Assembly: GCF_014066305.1 (NCBI RefSeq)
Contig: NW_023501065.1
Coordinates: forward strand, 248,001-312,000
DNA: 64,000 nucleotides
From: Letharia columbiana
Taxonomy: Eukaryota > Ascomycota > Lecanoromycetes > Lecanorales > Parmeliaceae
Reading direction: 5' to 3'
Under the pieces are notes generated by a model. The model was not told where the DNA came from and did not search any database. It saw only the letters and a list, made by a program, of their open reading frames with translations. A program made the translations under genes and the position numbers. Each line of letters begins with the position of its first letter. Within the stretch, counting starts at the first letter, position 1. Of this stretch, positions 23,855 to 36,600 are shown piece by piece.

Positions 23855-25698
23855 TAGAGAGTGGCATCAAAAATCCTATATATACGCTAAATCTCTTGAT
23901 ATACTTAGTAAATATTCTAAATATCTTAAATATTCTTAATATTACTACTTTTTACTTAATAGCGATATTAATGCTATATATATAAGGTGTATATATATAA
24001 AGTATATATATACGAAGTATATACGCGTTATAGCGACGTTATAGCTATATATAAAGAGTATATTTATTAAATTACGATATTAATACTAAACGTATTAGTC
24101 TATAAGAAAAGAGGGAGAATCTTAAAATTTTATATTATATATAAAAATTTTAATATAGCTATAAGAAGTAATTCTCTCTATATTCTTTATATTAATATAT
24201 TTATAAATAAAGCTTAAGCTATTAATTATAATAACGATATCAAATTTTAGATACTTACTTTAGCCGAAGCTAGCATTATAGCTAAAATTATTACTACTAT
24301 TACCAAGATCTTCTACTTTACTATTAATTATCTATAAAAATAAATTTATAATAAAGAATTTAATTCTAATAAGTCTTAAAAATTATTACTATTATATATA
24401 AGTAATATATTGAGATTTAGATAACTTCTAATTATTATTTTTAAGATTAAGAGTACTATTATAGTCGCTATATAAAGAAATCGTTATAATTATAAAAAAA
24501 CTTTATTTATATTAGCTATTAAATAAGAACTCTTATTAATAATAATTCTATATATACTTAAACGAAATAATTTCCGGCCTTATAAGATTACTAAAAAATC
24601 CTCTCTTACGAAAGCTAAAATAAAAGCTCGATATTAATTCGCTTTATAATATTAAGATTAGATTATAGAGAAGTAAAAAAAAAAAAAATTTAAAGTAATA
24701 AAATTAATATAATCTTAAATTCTTAATAGAGAAAAGTGTATATATAGCGATAATCTAATAAAGTTTTTATTAAATCTACTATGCGATGTCGTTTCGTAAA
24801 TACTATAAAGTTTATATTCTAAGATTATTTCTTATATAATAAAAAGGGATTATATTATATTTAAAAAGTCGAAATTATAGCTAAAAAGAAAGAATATATC
24901 GCGAATTTTATTAAAATTAATAATACTCTAGAAGCTAAGATTAAAAAAGTTTAAAAACTTAAGATTAATATATAATAAATAAATCTATAAAATCTTTCTA
25001 ATAAGAAACTCGAGTAAAAGTTTATTATTAAGATTAAGAAAGTTATTATTAAGAAGAAGAAGGGGGGAATTAATTGATATCGCTATCAGAAAAAGATATA
25101 TACGCTTATATTTCTTATATTTCTCCTTCTTATTAGATATAAATTCTTATTTTAAAATTTTTAAAATTCGCTTAAGAGTGTAAATATAAGCGATTTAATA
25201 TAATAGTTATAAAAGATAAGATCTTAATCTATATATTAAAGTATTAGAAAGTAATTTATATATTAATAAATATTATTTAAATAATCTAATATAATAACTC
25301 TTTAAATCTTAATATAATCGAGCTTTATTAATTATAGATAAAGCGTTAAACTATCTAAAAAGATATATTAAGAACTTATAAAGATATTAAGGAATAATAG
25401 CTATATTGCTAGAATTATAAATTTATATAAAAGAGGATTTAGAAGTAAATAGAGTAAATATCGAGATATATTACGAAGGTTATTTATTTTAAAGATAATA
25501 ACGAGTATAAAAAAGGTTATAAGAGAGGTAATATACGATTTTATAACTCTACGAAGCGAGTAAATAAGTATATACGTAGTTATATAAAGTATTATTACTA
25601 GAAAAATAAAGCTATTTAAGAAAAAGGTTAGATTTATTAAAATGCTAAGTATACTAAGAGATTTAGCGTATATACAGAACTTTTAATATCACCCTCCG
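23855..25698 (+). mobile_element. Tc1/mariner-type DNA transposon relic, near full length
   Basis: Inverted termini of about 45-60 bp face each other: left gtggcatcaaaaatcctata and right (reverse complement) gtgatattaaaagttctgta, both continuing into tatacgctaaatctctt. They differ almost only by transitions. The 1.84-kb size is normal for a Tc1/mariner element with one transposase gene. A TA lies next to the right end, but the left flank reads GA, so the TA target duplication is not confirmed. Confidence 0.8.
24120..25075 (+). pseudogene. Tc1/mariner transposase, RIP-decayed
   Basis: The clearest part, at 24553-24660, reads YILKRNNFRPYKITKKSS followed by LTKAKIKARY, which is the region just before the DDE domain of Tc1-like transposases. 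Near 24735 the frame reads EKCIYSDN, where family members have a W-S-D-E motif with the first catalytic aspartate. A lysine-rich tail ends near 25070 (aagaagaaggggggaattaa). The N-terminal helix-turn-helix part is decayed. Stops are numerous, so no active protein can be made. Confidence 0.78.
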
Positions 25699-28314
25699 TA
25701 ATATAAATTAAAATAATAATATTACTTTTTATTATATAAGTATAATATTATATAATAAAATCTATAGTATTATACTCTAAATTCGAAGAAATAATACTCT
25801 CTATAGTCTTTAAAAAGAGCGATATTATTTATCTTAAATATAATTATATTCTTAAAAGTAATAATATAATAATAAAGATTTTTATATATTTTTATATTTA
25901 ATAGCTCTATAGATAATAAATAAAAGATTATAATCTACTTTAATTTAATAGAAAAAAAAAACGAAGTTTAATTATATAGACTTCGGCGTTTTCTATTATA
26001 AGAATAATCTCAATTAAAACTTATTAAGTTTACTTTATTATATTAGCGAACTTCGAATATATTATATTAATTAAATTATTTCGAATAAGATTTAGAGAAA
26101 ATAAGATTTTAATAAGAGAAATTTATTTTAAATTTATTTTTAACGCCTTTAAGTAGTTAATAAAGTTAAATAATAACTTTACTTTTAATCTCTTATATAG
26201 AACTCTCTAATAAAAGCGTTTATTAAGTTTAATATTAAATATTAAATCTAGTTTATATTTTTTAGAGATTAAATATTTTATATAATCTCGATTTACTAGC
26301 GAAAAGCTAAATTTTATATTCTATATCTATTATTTTATATTCTTAATAAACGCTATTATATAAATATATATTATATATTTTACTTTATTAATCTTTATTA
26401 AGATTTTTTTATTTAATTTTATTATTTTAGACTTAATAACTTTAATAATATTTATAAACTCGCTTTTATAAGATTTTAAAATAAATAATAAGATATTAGC
26501 TCTTCTCTTTCTTTTATATTAATTTAATCTTATAATAATAATATATATTTTAAGAATTAATCTATATATATTTTAATATAATTTAAATATATTTATAAAA
26601 ATAAGAAGAAATATATTAATATAAGAAGATTTAGAGAAATTAAAAAGATAACGTTAATTATAAATTAGAAATTCTAATTTATCGCGATAAGAAGAATAGA
26701 GTTATAAAGTATTTATTAATTTAATTTAAATATTATAAATATTTTATATAATAAAGCGGGTTTTATAGATAGCTAGCTTTCTATTTAAATTTATATTTAA
26801 ATTCTTATAATAATAATTATAATATATTTCTATTTCTAAAGAATTAATTTAATCTTAAATAATATAATAAAACTTATTTTTTAAAAGAAATAGTTTTATA
26901 GTTATAGATTATAAAGAAATTAAATAATTTAATTAATTTAATTTAAAATAAAATAAGAAGTAAAGAAAATTAATAATAAGCTTTATTATTTCTAGAGAGA
27001 TTATCGCTTTAATAAAATTCTTTTTAACTTTAAAAACTTTATTAAAATAAAATTTAATATTTACTATAGCTAAATAGTAGTAGTTTAATTTTTTATAATA
27101 ATAATAAATTAAGTTAAATAAGAGAATTATAAGAGAATTATTATAATTTTTAATATAATCTCTAAAATATACTTTTATTAATATTATTTATATTATAAAA
27201 TAATAAAATTCTACTAATTTATCTATAAAATAAATTATTTTAATATATATCTTTATATGAAAATTAGTAGATAATAGAATAATTTTAAAAAGATATAAAG
27301 AATTAAAGAAATATATATCTTTTTAATTAATATAAAAAATATTCTTAAAATTCTAAATAGATAGTTTTTAAAGCGTTATAACTATCTTTTAATATTATAA
27401 TTTAATAAATAATAATTATATTTTAATATATTTTTTAATAATAAAAATAAACTTTAATAGATTTTTTAAAGTCTTTAAGTTTTTTAATAGATTAAATATT
27501 TTTAATAAGCTCTAATAGCTTTATCTACTTAGTTTAATTATTTAATATTATAATTTAAAAATTATTATAAAGGTTTTTAGCTCTATAAAGACTCTTTTAT
27601 AGAGGATTTTTTTAGAAAGATTAATTATAGAAGAGTATTTTAATAGCGATAATATACTTATAATCTAGGTATTTATATAAATTACTCTTAAATATTAACT
27701 TATTAAAATTATTTTTAAAATTATTTTTAAAGTTTTATATTAATATTTCTAAAGAAATAAAAGTTAAAAACGAATTTAATAAAAGTAATAAAAAATCTTT
27801 TTTATTATTAGATTTATTTTCTTAATCTAATATAGTATTTAAGTTATTATTTAATATAGTATTCTTAATAATTTAATAGAGATTATTTATTATAATAATA
27901 ATATTTTTTAAAATTAATAAATATTTAAAGTTAATTAATAAATTAAAATATAATTTTATATACTTATATTCGTTTCGCTATTTATAACGCTTTTTAGCGC
28001 TTTAGAATATTTATTAATATTTTTTTTTAAGATATTTTAAAAATATAATTTTATTTAAACCCTTTTACTCTATTTAAATTTTCTCTTTTATTATTATTTT
28101 CTATTATTTTCTAATATAATTATTTTAAAAAATAATAGATTTAAAATTAAAATATTAGAGATCTAACGTTTATATATTATTATCTTATTATATATTTATT
28201 AATTAGAAGAAATATATATTATATAATATCGCGAGTTATATTAAGATATTTAAAATAAATTAATTTAATAAATTAAGATTCTAATAGATTAAGAATTATA
28301 AAATAAATAAATAT
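25699..28314. other. Unassigned RIP-mutated DNA
   Basis: About 2.6 kb with no open frame and no domain that I could follow. It is probably an old retrotransposon interior. It ends at the target site of the TRIM element. Confidence 0.4.
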
Positions 28315-28491
28315 TATTATAATATCAGCCCCTTCGACTATCGCATATATGTCGCGTATTACCAGGGCTAGTAATTACCAGTCACTATCAGCCATCTATT
28401 TTATGTATATAAATATCCGTACATTCTATGAATCAATAATTAGTCTTTCAGTTACAATTATTCTAACATGTCTGGTATTCTACTTTCAACA
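28315..28491 (+). repeat. TRIM 5' LTR
   Basis: 177 bp, beginning TATTATAATATCAG (TGTT-type before mutation) and ending ttcaaca. It keeps many CA and TG sites. A small open frame that starts within it (28349-28546) is chance. Confidence 0.88.
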
Positions 28492-28505
28492 GGTTATGAG
28501 CCCGG
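28492..28505 (+). promoter_or_regulatory. TRIM primer-binding site, half-tRNA type
   Basis: The sequence ggttatgagcccgg starts right after the 5' LTR. Its complement, ccgggctcataacc, has the form of an initiator tRNA-Met anticodon arm with the CAT anticodon. Drosophila copia is known to prime from such an internally cut tRNA-Met fragment. The match to this species' tRNA is inferred. Confidence 0.7.
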
Positions 28506-28714
28506 AAGCGGGCAAGGTAGTATCAAAACATCCTTATACTTCCTAAGAGATATTAAACTAAGTCTTCGATGATTGTTTATAAATAGATACACCTCATAGT
28601 GATAGCCCATTTTTTTAGCTTATATCTATCGACGAGAGGGCTATCGCTATTTAATCTCTATATAAAAAATATCGAACTAAAATCCTTATTTTATCCGAGA
28701 TCTCGAAATTAATA

Positions 28715-28870
28715 CGAATAAAAAACTCTTATATCATACGAGGACCCGAATTAATCAAAAACTCTTATATTATTTCGAGATCTTAAAATAATATAAGTAA
28801 ATTATTAGTCTCGAAATAATACGGGTAAAATATTAAAAACTCTTATATTATTTCGAGGTCTTAAAACGGG
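28715..28870 (+). repeat. Internal repeats of the TRIM
   Basis: Three imperfect copies of aaaaactcttatattatttc followed by gag(a/g)tctta occur near 28720, 28759 and 28833, with one inverted-looking gtctcgaaataatacgggta between them. They may form RNA structure. Function unknown. Confidence 0.6.
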
Positions 28871-29037
28871 TATTTAAAAGCCCCGGCACTCTTTCTATTT
28901 TCTTTATCGAGGTTTTTTATAGATTTAACGAGGTTAAATAAATAATTAATTTCGAATATAAAGCGTAAATTTGAAAACTAATATAAAATACGATATACTA
29001 GGGTTTAGAGAATCTAGCTTCTAGAATTATCGGGGAG

Positions 29038-29214
29038 TATTATAATATTAGCCCCTTCGGTTATTATATATATATCGCGTATTATTAAGACTAATAATTA
29101 CTAGTTATTATTAGCCATCTATTTTATATATATAAATATCCGTACATCTTATAAATCAATAATTAGTCTTTCAGTTATAATCATTCTAACATATCTAATA
29201 TTCTACTTTTAACA
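29038..29214 (+). repeat. TRIM 3' LTR
   Basis: 177 bp, no gaps against the 5' LTR. Differences I can see are all transitions, mostly C-to-T and G-to-A in this copy. It directly follows the purine run cggggag. Confidence 0.88.
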
Positions 29215-31682
29215 AATATTAGAAATAGATAATAATTATAAATTTAGAAAGGCGATTAATAATATATTATCTTTATAAGAAGATAGAGAAATAAAAAAGA
29301 GCTTTAAGGAAATAGATAGGTATAAAGATATTTTAAAGATAATTAGTTTTATTATAATAGATATTTAAGCTTATTATCTAATTAAATAATAGCTTTTTTT
29401 TAGAATATTATTATTACTTAATTAGCTAAATTATTATTAATATTATTATTAAGAGAAATAAAAAAACTATCTATCTATTTAATATTAATTATTTCTTTTT
29501 ATAAAACTTAATTCTATTATTTATAAAATAATATTATTATTATTAATACTTCGCTATATTATATAAATATATTTATTAATTCTCTAAACTATTATTTAGC
29601 TTTAGATATTATATAATTAAATTTTCTAAATAGCTTAAACGTTTTAATTAGCTTATTCTAATATCTATTAATAAATTTTTTTAAATCTTCTTTAATTATA
29701 TAAATATCTTATTATCATAGAGATAATTAATCTTAAGACTTAAGAATTAAATTTAAAATCTCGCTCTTACGCTATAAAAAGTTCTTTAAAAAAAAATAGA
29801 TATTTAAATCTAATTTTTAAAATATTAGATAGTTCTATAGAATATTCTAGATTAAAATATAATAATATTCGATTTATATAGAGTATAGAGTAATATCGTT
29901 AATAGAGAAAAGGTAGTTAACTTTTTAATATTTTCGAGATATTAAAATCGCTAAATTTATTTCTTCGATAATTATTATTATAGAAAATCTATAGCTCGAA
30001 GATTAATTTATTTATATTATTTATTATTCTCTATAATCTCTTATTTTCTTTATTCTTTTTATTTATTCTAGTAATAATAATAGTTATTCTTTTATTTATT
30101 ACGATATATAATAAGTTTTTTAAAATATCTAATATAAAATAAATTAAGAGGATAAGTATATAATTCTAATTTATTTTTATAAGCTCTTTATTTAAGTCTA
30201 CTCTAGAGAAAACTTTAAAAAAAAAGATAACCTCTTAGCTCGCTAGTATAAAGAAGTTTAAAATATATAAACTCTCTAAGATAGAGTTAAATTATTAAGA
30301 AATTACTCTATTAAATAATATAGAAAAAAGCGAGGATAGAGATAAGAGATTTAATAAGTTAAAGTTTATAAAGAATAAACGAGAAGTAAGTTTTCTTTTT
30401 CTAAAATATAAATATTTTTAATATATAATATTTAGAGTAATAATATTTTAGAAAGAAATAAAGTAGATAAAGAGCTTAATAATATTATATATTAAAAAGA
30501 GATTCTTAAGAAGAGTATTAAATAAATATTTAGAATATTTAAGTCGAAGTTTAAGTAAGATAATATATCATCTATATTTAAGATTAATATTTAAATTAAA
30601 TTTAATAAACTTTTATATAATTATTAAGTTATATATTTTATATATTTTAATTTAAATAAGATTATATATATTATTAAATTTATTTAAGAAGATAATATTA
30701 AGTAATATAATTAGAAATAGATTAAGAGTAAGCGTTATCTTAATTAAAATAGTATAAATTAAAAGATTTAATTTATTTCGAATATAATTATAAGTATAAT
30801 TTATCTTAATATTATTTTTATAATTTATTTATTAACTAATTTTTATATATAGATTAAGATTATAGACTTTTTAAAGAAGAATATAATAGGTATATTAGCT
30901 ATTATCATAAAATCTAAAACTTTAATATATTAATTTATAAATAAATACTTATCTAGTTCTTTCGCTTAGATTTTTAACTTTTTTAATAATATTATTAATA
31001 TATCTAAATTAGATAAAATAAATAAAGAATAATATTTCTATTTTAAAAGTAGATTAAGTCTAAATATCTATTTTTAATACTTTAATACTAATCTTTTTAT
31101 AAAATATTTAATTAATTTTCGATATTAGAGTTAAGCTATATATAGATTAACTTTAAAATAAAAATAAAAATATTAAATCTTTTTATTCTCGCCGTAATTT
31201 ACTTTTTTAGATAAATAAGATAAACTTTTTATTAAAGTATAATAATTATTAAAGTAAGAATTTTATTATATTAGAGAGTAAGTAATAATATAATAGTAAA
31301 GTAGAGAATAAATTAGATTTCTTAAATAATAATCTAGATTACTACTTTAAAGATATATTATTACTATCTCTTTAATATATCGAAAAATTTAATAATATCT
31401 TTATTAAAGAAAAGTAAATTATACGCTAAATATCTATCGCTATTAAAGATTTATATTTTATTATCTCTATATATACTTATCTATTTAAGCTTATAATTTA
31501 CTATCTATCTCTACTTTATATATATTATATCTTTAGAGAAATATAATTTATTAAGCTATTTAAGAGTTTACGATAAATAGAGAGTTAAGATTAATATTTA
31601 CTTTTATAATAATAATATTCTAAAATATAATAGATAGACTATATTTTATAATTTAAATAAAATATAATATTAGAATAGCTTT
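29215..31682. other. Unassigned RIP-mutated DNA between TRIM and copia element
   Basis: About 2.5 kb with no open frame or followed domain. It may belong to the same old sequence as 25.7-28.3 kb, since the TRIM target duplication shows that the two flanks were once joined. Confidence 0.45.
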
Positions 31683-31833
31683 TGTCAAAATATAAGATAG
31701 AACACTTAGTTGTATTAACTAGAGAGTTCTATAAAAGAAAAGAGCGACTAGATATGAATACACTAAGGCGTATTATATAACTATATTACGTAATCGCCAA
31801 GACGCCAAAAGTCACATAATCCGAATTTTAACA
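31683..31833 (-). repeat. Copia 3' LTR
   Basis: On plus it starts tgtcaaaatataag and ends aattttaaca, so TGT...ACA at both ends. It is well preserved, with caagacgccaaaagtcacat retaining CA sites, unlike the paired LTR at 38623-38773. Confidence 0.83.
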
Positions 31834-31844
31834 CTCCCCTTCGC
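31834..31844 (-). promoter_or_regulatory. Copia polypurine tract
   Basis: The minus-strand sequence gcgaaggggag ends exactly where the LTR's TGTTAAAA begins. It serves as the plus-strand DNA primer in LTR retrotransposons and shows the element reads toward lower coordinates. Confidence 0.75.
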
Positions 31845-31953
31845 ATATATTCTTTTATACGCGAAATCCGATAGATACGAAGTTTAACGCTAACGGTGTC
31901 AAAATTGAGTAGATAAGATAAAAATGATTTAGTCGATTTTTTGCTAGAGTTTT

Positions 31954-32148
31954 AGCGTTAAGTAATTAAAGTAAAGTTTGTATCGAGTAATTAAAGTGAA
32001 GTCTAAGTTAGATAGTTAAAGTAAGTTTAGCGTTAGATAGTTAAAGTGAAATTTAAGTTAAATAGTTAAAGTAATATTAGCGTTAAGTAATTTAAGTAAA
32101 GTTTAAGTTAAATAGTTAAAGTGAGTTTAGCGCCAAGTAACTAAAGTA
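31954..32148. repeat. Minisatellite in the copia 3' noncoding region
   Basis: About eight monomers alternate between roughly 27 and 23 bp, with cores like gttaagtaattaaagtaaag and gttaaatagttaaagtgag, giving a 50-bp higher-order unit. It lies just inside the polypurine tract and keeps more G than its surroundings. The copia fragment at 16.1 kb does not show it. Confidence 0.75.
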
Positions 32149-32654
32149 AAAAAGTCGAAATCTAAAAACGATTATATTAAATCCTAAATTCCACTTTTTA
32201 TTAAAAAACGGTTTTTCGAAAATTTTATTTCTAGGCTATCTAGTATACACTAAAAATTAATTAATTCGAGATCGAAGGATATTCGTGAGGGTGACTAAAT
32301 AAAATAATTGAAAGAAATTTTTTATTTTATATATTACGATTAATTATAAGATTTTTATAAGACTATTTTAGATATCTAGTTCTTTAATAATAGTAGCTAA
32401 TAATAATAATAATATAAATAAGAATATTTCGAAAGAGCTTTAAAGATTTAATAGCGATAGTAATAATAGCGCTAAATAAAATAGTTATTTTAATATAAAA
32501 TAGTAAGTTTATAGAGTATTAAGTCTAAAGCTTAATAGGCGGCTTAAATAAATTATTTAAATTATAAGAATTAATAAAATAACTCTTCTAAAGTCGAAGT
32601 TAATTTCTCTAAATAAATAATATTATAAATAATATTTTAATCTAATTAATATAT

Positions 32655-33620
32655 AAAATTTCTTAAATTTATTCTTAAGTAGTATCTTAGTAAATTTATT
32701 AACTATCTATTATTCGATAAAGATATATTTAAAAGTAATATTATTAATAATAACTTATTTTTATATATAATAATATTAAATATCGATATATTTAATATAT
32801 ATATAAAATTAAATTTTTTTAATAAGAGTTATAATACTCTAATTATTATAATAAATAATAATAATTTATATATATTTAGCGCTGAAATTAAATTAATTAA
32901 GAAGTTTATATAATTAAATTATTTTCTTAATAGCTTATATCTAATTAATATATTTAATCTTATAAGAGAATAGTATTATAATAAATTATTATTTCGATAA
33001 TTAATTAATAATAATATTATTTATATTAAAGATATAATTAGAGATAAAATATTAAATATTCTAGTTACTCGCTTAATTTATATCTATATAATTAATAAAT
33101 AATTTTAAATCTTCTTTAAATATTAACTACTAATTTTTAATATTATTTAAATATTAAAAAATATACTTAATAATCTTTTAATAGAATTTATTAAGATTTA
33201 AAATATATTTAAAGATTATTAAAATAATAAATATAAGATTAAATTAAATATTTAATATTATATATATAAGTAATTTTATAATTAATTAATAAATATAGCG
33301 AGATTAATTAATAAAAGTAAAATTATCTTTAATAATATAAAATTTATTATTATTAATAAAAATAAATAATAATATAAAATTTAATATATTATATTTCTTT
33401 AGAAATTTCTTAATATAGTCTTTTTAATTAAGATATAAAATTCGATTAATATAATTTTTAATAATTATTATATTAAGATAATAGATATAAGATCTTAAAT
33501 CGATTATTTTAAACTTCTTATTAAGCTTATTCTTAATATTTTATATTTTAATTTTATCGAGATTAGCGAGTAGAATATTATTTATATAAATAGCGATAAT
33601 AATAATATTATTAATAAATA
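32655..33620 (-). pseudogene. Copia reverse transcriptase and RNase H C-terminal part, RIP-decayed
   Basis: On the minus strand the RT catalytic box reads IIIAIYINNILLANLDKIK, with YVDD decayed to YINN at 33588-33577. Near 32712-32660 the frame reads IVNKFTKILLKNKFK, the copia RNase H ending (AD..TKAL-type motif). Spacing between the two, about 0.9 kb, fits copia. Stops replace several codons. Confidence 0.82.
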
Positions 33621-36600
33621 TAGAGAAATTAATAGTAATAAATTTAAAATTTAATTTCTTTAAATAGATTATAAGAGTATTATATTAAACTCTAAAGGAT
33701 TACTTTAAATTATAAAGTATCTTAATAAATTTATATATTTTATTTTTTTAGTCTTTAATTTTAAAGCTAGTAAACTAAATAATATAAATTATCTTCTTAA
33801 TATCGTTATATAAAAAAATAATTTTAATATTTATTTACTTAAATTTTTAATTTAAGATAATTATTAATATAAAGATTACTTTATAATTTATAGATTTAAT
33901 AATAAAAGCGAAGATTTCGTTAAAGTCGATTTTTTTTATTATTTAAAATTATAAATAATCTAGCGAGCTTTATATTATATAATCTTCTTTATAAAATTAC
34001 GCTTAAGCTTATAAATCTATTAATTTTTTAAAATATATATATTTAATAAGAGATTTATTAAAATTTAAGTTCTATTAATAATAAGCGAGTTAATTTTTTT
34101 TTTTATAATAATTTTTTAATATATCTTATAATAAAAGTTTAATATAATCTTCTTATAGATTTAAGATTTATAGAATTTAAAAGAGAAGGCTTTTATTAAT
34201 AGCGCTAGAGGATCTAAAAAAAGTTCTTTATATATTTTTAAGATATCGAATAAATAATTTATTATTAAAATTAAGTTATAATTATTTATAAAGTAAATAA
34301 TAAATTTAAAAGACGCTATTATAAAGGCTATAGAGAGAGTTTTATTATTAAATATATTAGATAATTACTCTTTTAAAGATTTCGAGTTAACTAAAACTAT
34401 TAATTAAGCTCTTTTAAAAATTTAAATAAAATTAAATAAGTTATTAACTTTATCTTTAATAAAAATTATTTATCTCTTTTAGCGATTCTTCTTTAAAATT
34501 ATAAATAAAGAGAGAAGATAATTTTTAAAATAATTAATAATTTTAATAAGTTAACGATTATTATAATAAATTATTATTTTAATATTATTATATATATCCT
34601 CTCTTAAAATAAAAAATATAGACTTAAAAGAAATATTATTAAATTACTTAATATTAAAAATAAAAATAATTTTATTATTATTTAAGAGTATATAATAAAA
34701 ATAATTTTAATAATTTATAAGTTATTTCTTAATTATATAGTCTTAATACTTTTTTTAATTAATAACTTTAAATATAATCTAATAGAAATCTATTTATTTA
34801 ATAATATATAGATAAGAAATATTAAGAGAAAAATTAATATAAATCTTAAAAGAAGTAATATCTTATTTAATTATAGATTAATAATTATATAAATAATTTC
34901 TAATATAAATAAACTTAATCTAATACTTTTATAATAGATTACTTTTCTTAAATATTATATTAGCTTTATACTAAATAATAATATTTAATTATTTAAATTT
35001 ATTATTTATTTAAGAATTTCTCGATATAATATCTTTTTAAATAATTTCTTTAAATAAATAAAAGATTTTTATTTTATAATTTTAATATTTTATATTATAA
35101 TTAAAACGAAAGCGAGTATAATAATAATTATTATATTTTATATTATTAAGAAAAAGTTTAAATATAATAAGAATAAATTTATTAGATTTATTTAATAAAA
35201 GATAGATATTAAAGTATAAAATAAAATTATTTAAAAAGATAATTATAAATATATAATTATTATAAAAAATATTAAATAATTTTTAAAGATTAATATAAAT
35301 TAAGTTATTTTTTTATCTTTTAAAAATAATATAGTATTTATAAAATTTTATTTTAAGATTAATTATAAAATATAATTTATAAATATTATTAAAAAAAGAT
35401 TTAAAAAAATTTATTTTAATATATATTTTAATTATCTTTTTAACGTTCTAAGTATCTAAATAATTTATATAAATATATTATATATATAAAATCTTTTTAT
35501 AAATTTAAGACTCTTATTAATTAGAGAGCTTTATAGACTTAATAGAGAATTTATTATAAATAAAAATTTCTTTATTAATAACGATTAAGGCTAGAGAGAT
35601 ATTTTTTTAAATATTAAATATATAAAAATAGCTTTAAATATGTTTAAAGAAAAACTACTATTTTTTTATAGAAAAATCGTTAAAAATAAAAGAAAGCGAG
35701 TATTATTATTTTTTTAATTATCTTTTAAAAATAAGATTAAAATTATATTTAGATATATATTAAATATTATTAAAAATCTAAATATACTTAATATTTTTTA
35801 TTTTATATTTAAGATTAATATTATTAAAGTCGAAAGTTATATAACTATTATCGACGAGTTTATTAATAAAATAAGATTCTTAAAATTTAGAGAAAATTTT
35901 AAAGATTAAAAAATTATAAATAATATATTAAATATATATATAATTATAAAGTTAAAGAGAGAATATTATTATTATAATAAAAAGTATAATAATAAAAACT
36001 CTATTTAAAAATTTAATTTTAAAAGATTTATAAATTTTATTATTTAAGATTTAAGAATTAATAATAAATATAATAGCGATATAAATAATAAAATAGCGTG
36101 TTATTATAGATTAGATAGTTATAATAACTACTTTAACGCTAAAAGATTAATTCTTCTCTTTTTTAAACTTCTTAAATTTAGATTTAATATTAATATTATT
36201 ATTTTCTTAATTATCTCTTTTATTTTAATTATTATAATTATTATAATCTCTATTTTTAAAGACTTAAGATTCTTTATAAATATATTTATATTTTAATTAT
36301 TTAAGATATTTCTTAATAAAATAAAAATTCTTATTATAAATAATATAATATTTATAAATTTATATTTAAATATAAAAGTTAATAGAATTAATATTATTTT
36401 AAATATAATATTTAATTAATATAGATATTATAGAAATAAAAATATAAATACTTATTTCGATATAGATAGTTATTATATAAATATTAAAGAACTTAATAAA
36501 GATAATAAAATTAGAGATAATATTAAATTATTATATTTTAATATAAATTAATATAAATTTAAAAGATTTATTCTTATTATAAAGATTATAATTCTAATTA

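Larger units (their letters stand above)
28315..29214 (+). mobile_element. Complete 900-bp TRIM (non-autonomous LTR retrotransposon)
   Basis: Two 177-bp LTRs (28315-28491 and 29038-29214) flank 546 bp with no coding capacity. A primer-binding site follows the first LTR and a polypurine tract (atcggggag, 29029-29037) precedes the second. The 5-bp direct repeat AATAT lies on both sides (28310-28314 and 29215-29219). These are the marks of one complete retrotransposition event. It needs proteins from an autonomous partner. The primer site suggests a copia-type partner. No partner with the same LTR is in the window. Confidence 0.88.

Noticed and set aside
28349..28546. Plus-strand 65-codon frame as a small gene
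   Set aside because: It lies across the 5' LTR and primer site of the TRIM and has no counterpart in the 3' LTR.
29215..29230. Primer-binding site after the second TRIM LTR, making it the 5' LTR of a larger element
   Set aside because: The AATAT target duplication and the polypurine tract before this LTR show that it is the 3' LTR of the 900-bp element.
31954..32148. CRISPR-like array from regularly spaced repeats
   Set aside because: Units are contiguous and degenerate, without unique spacers, in a eukaryotic retrotransposon.
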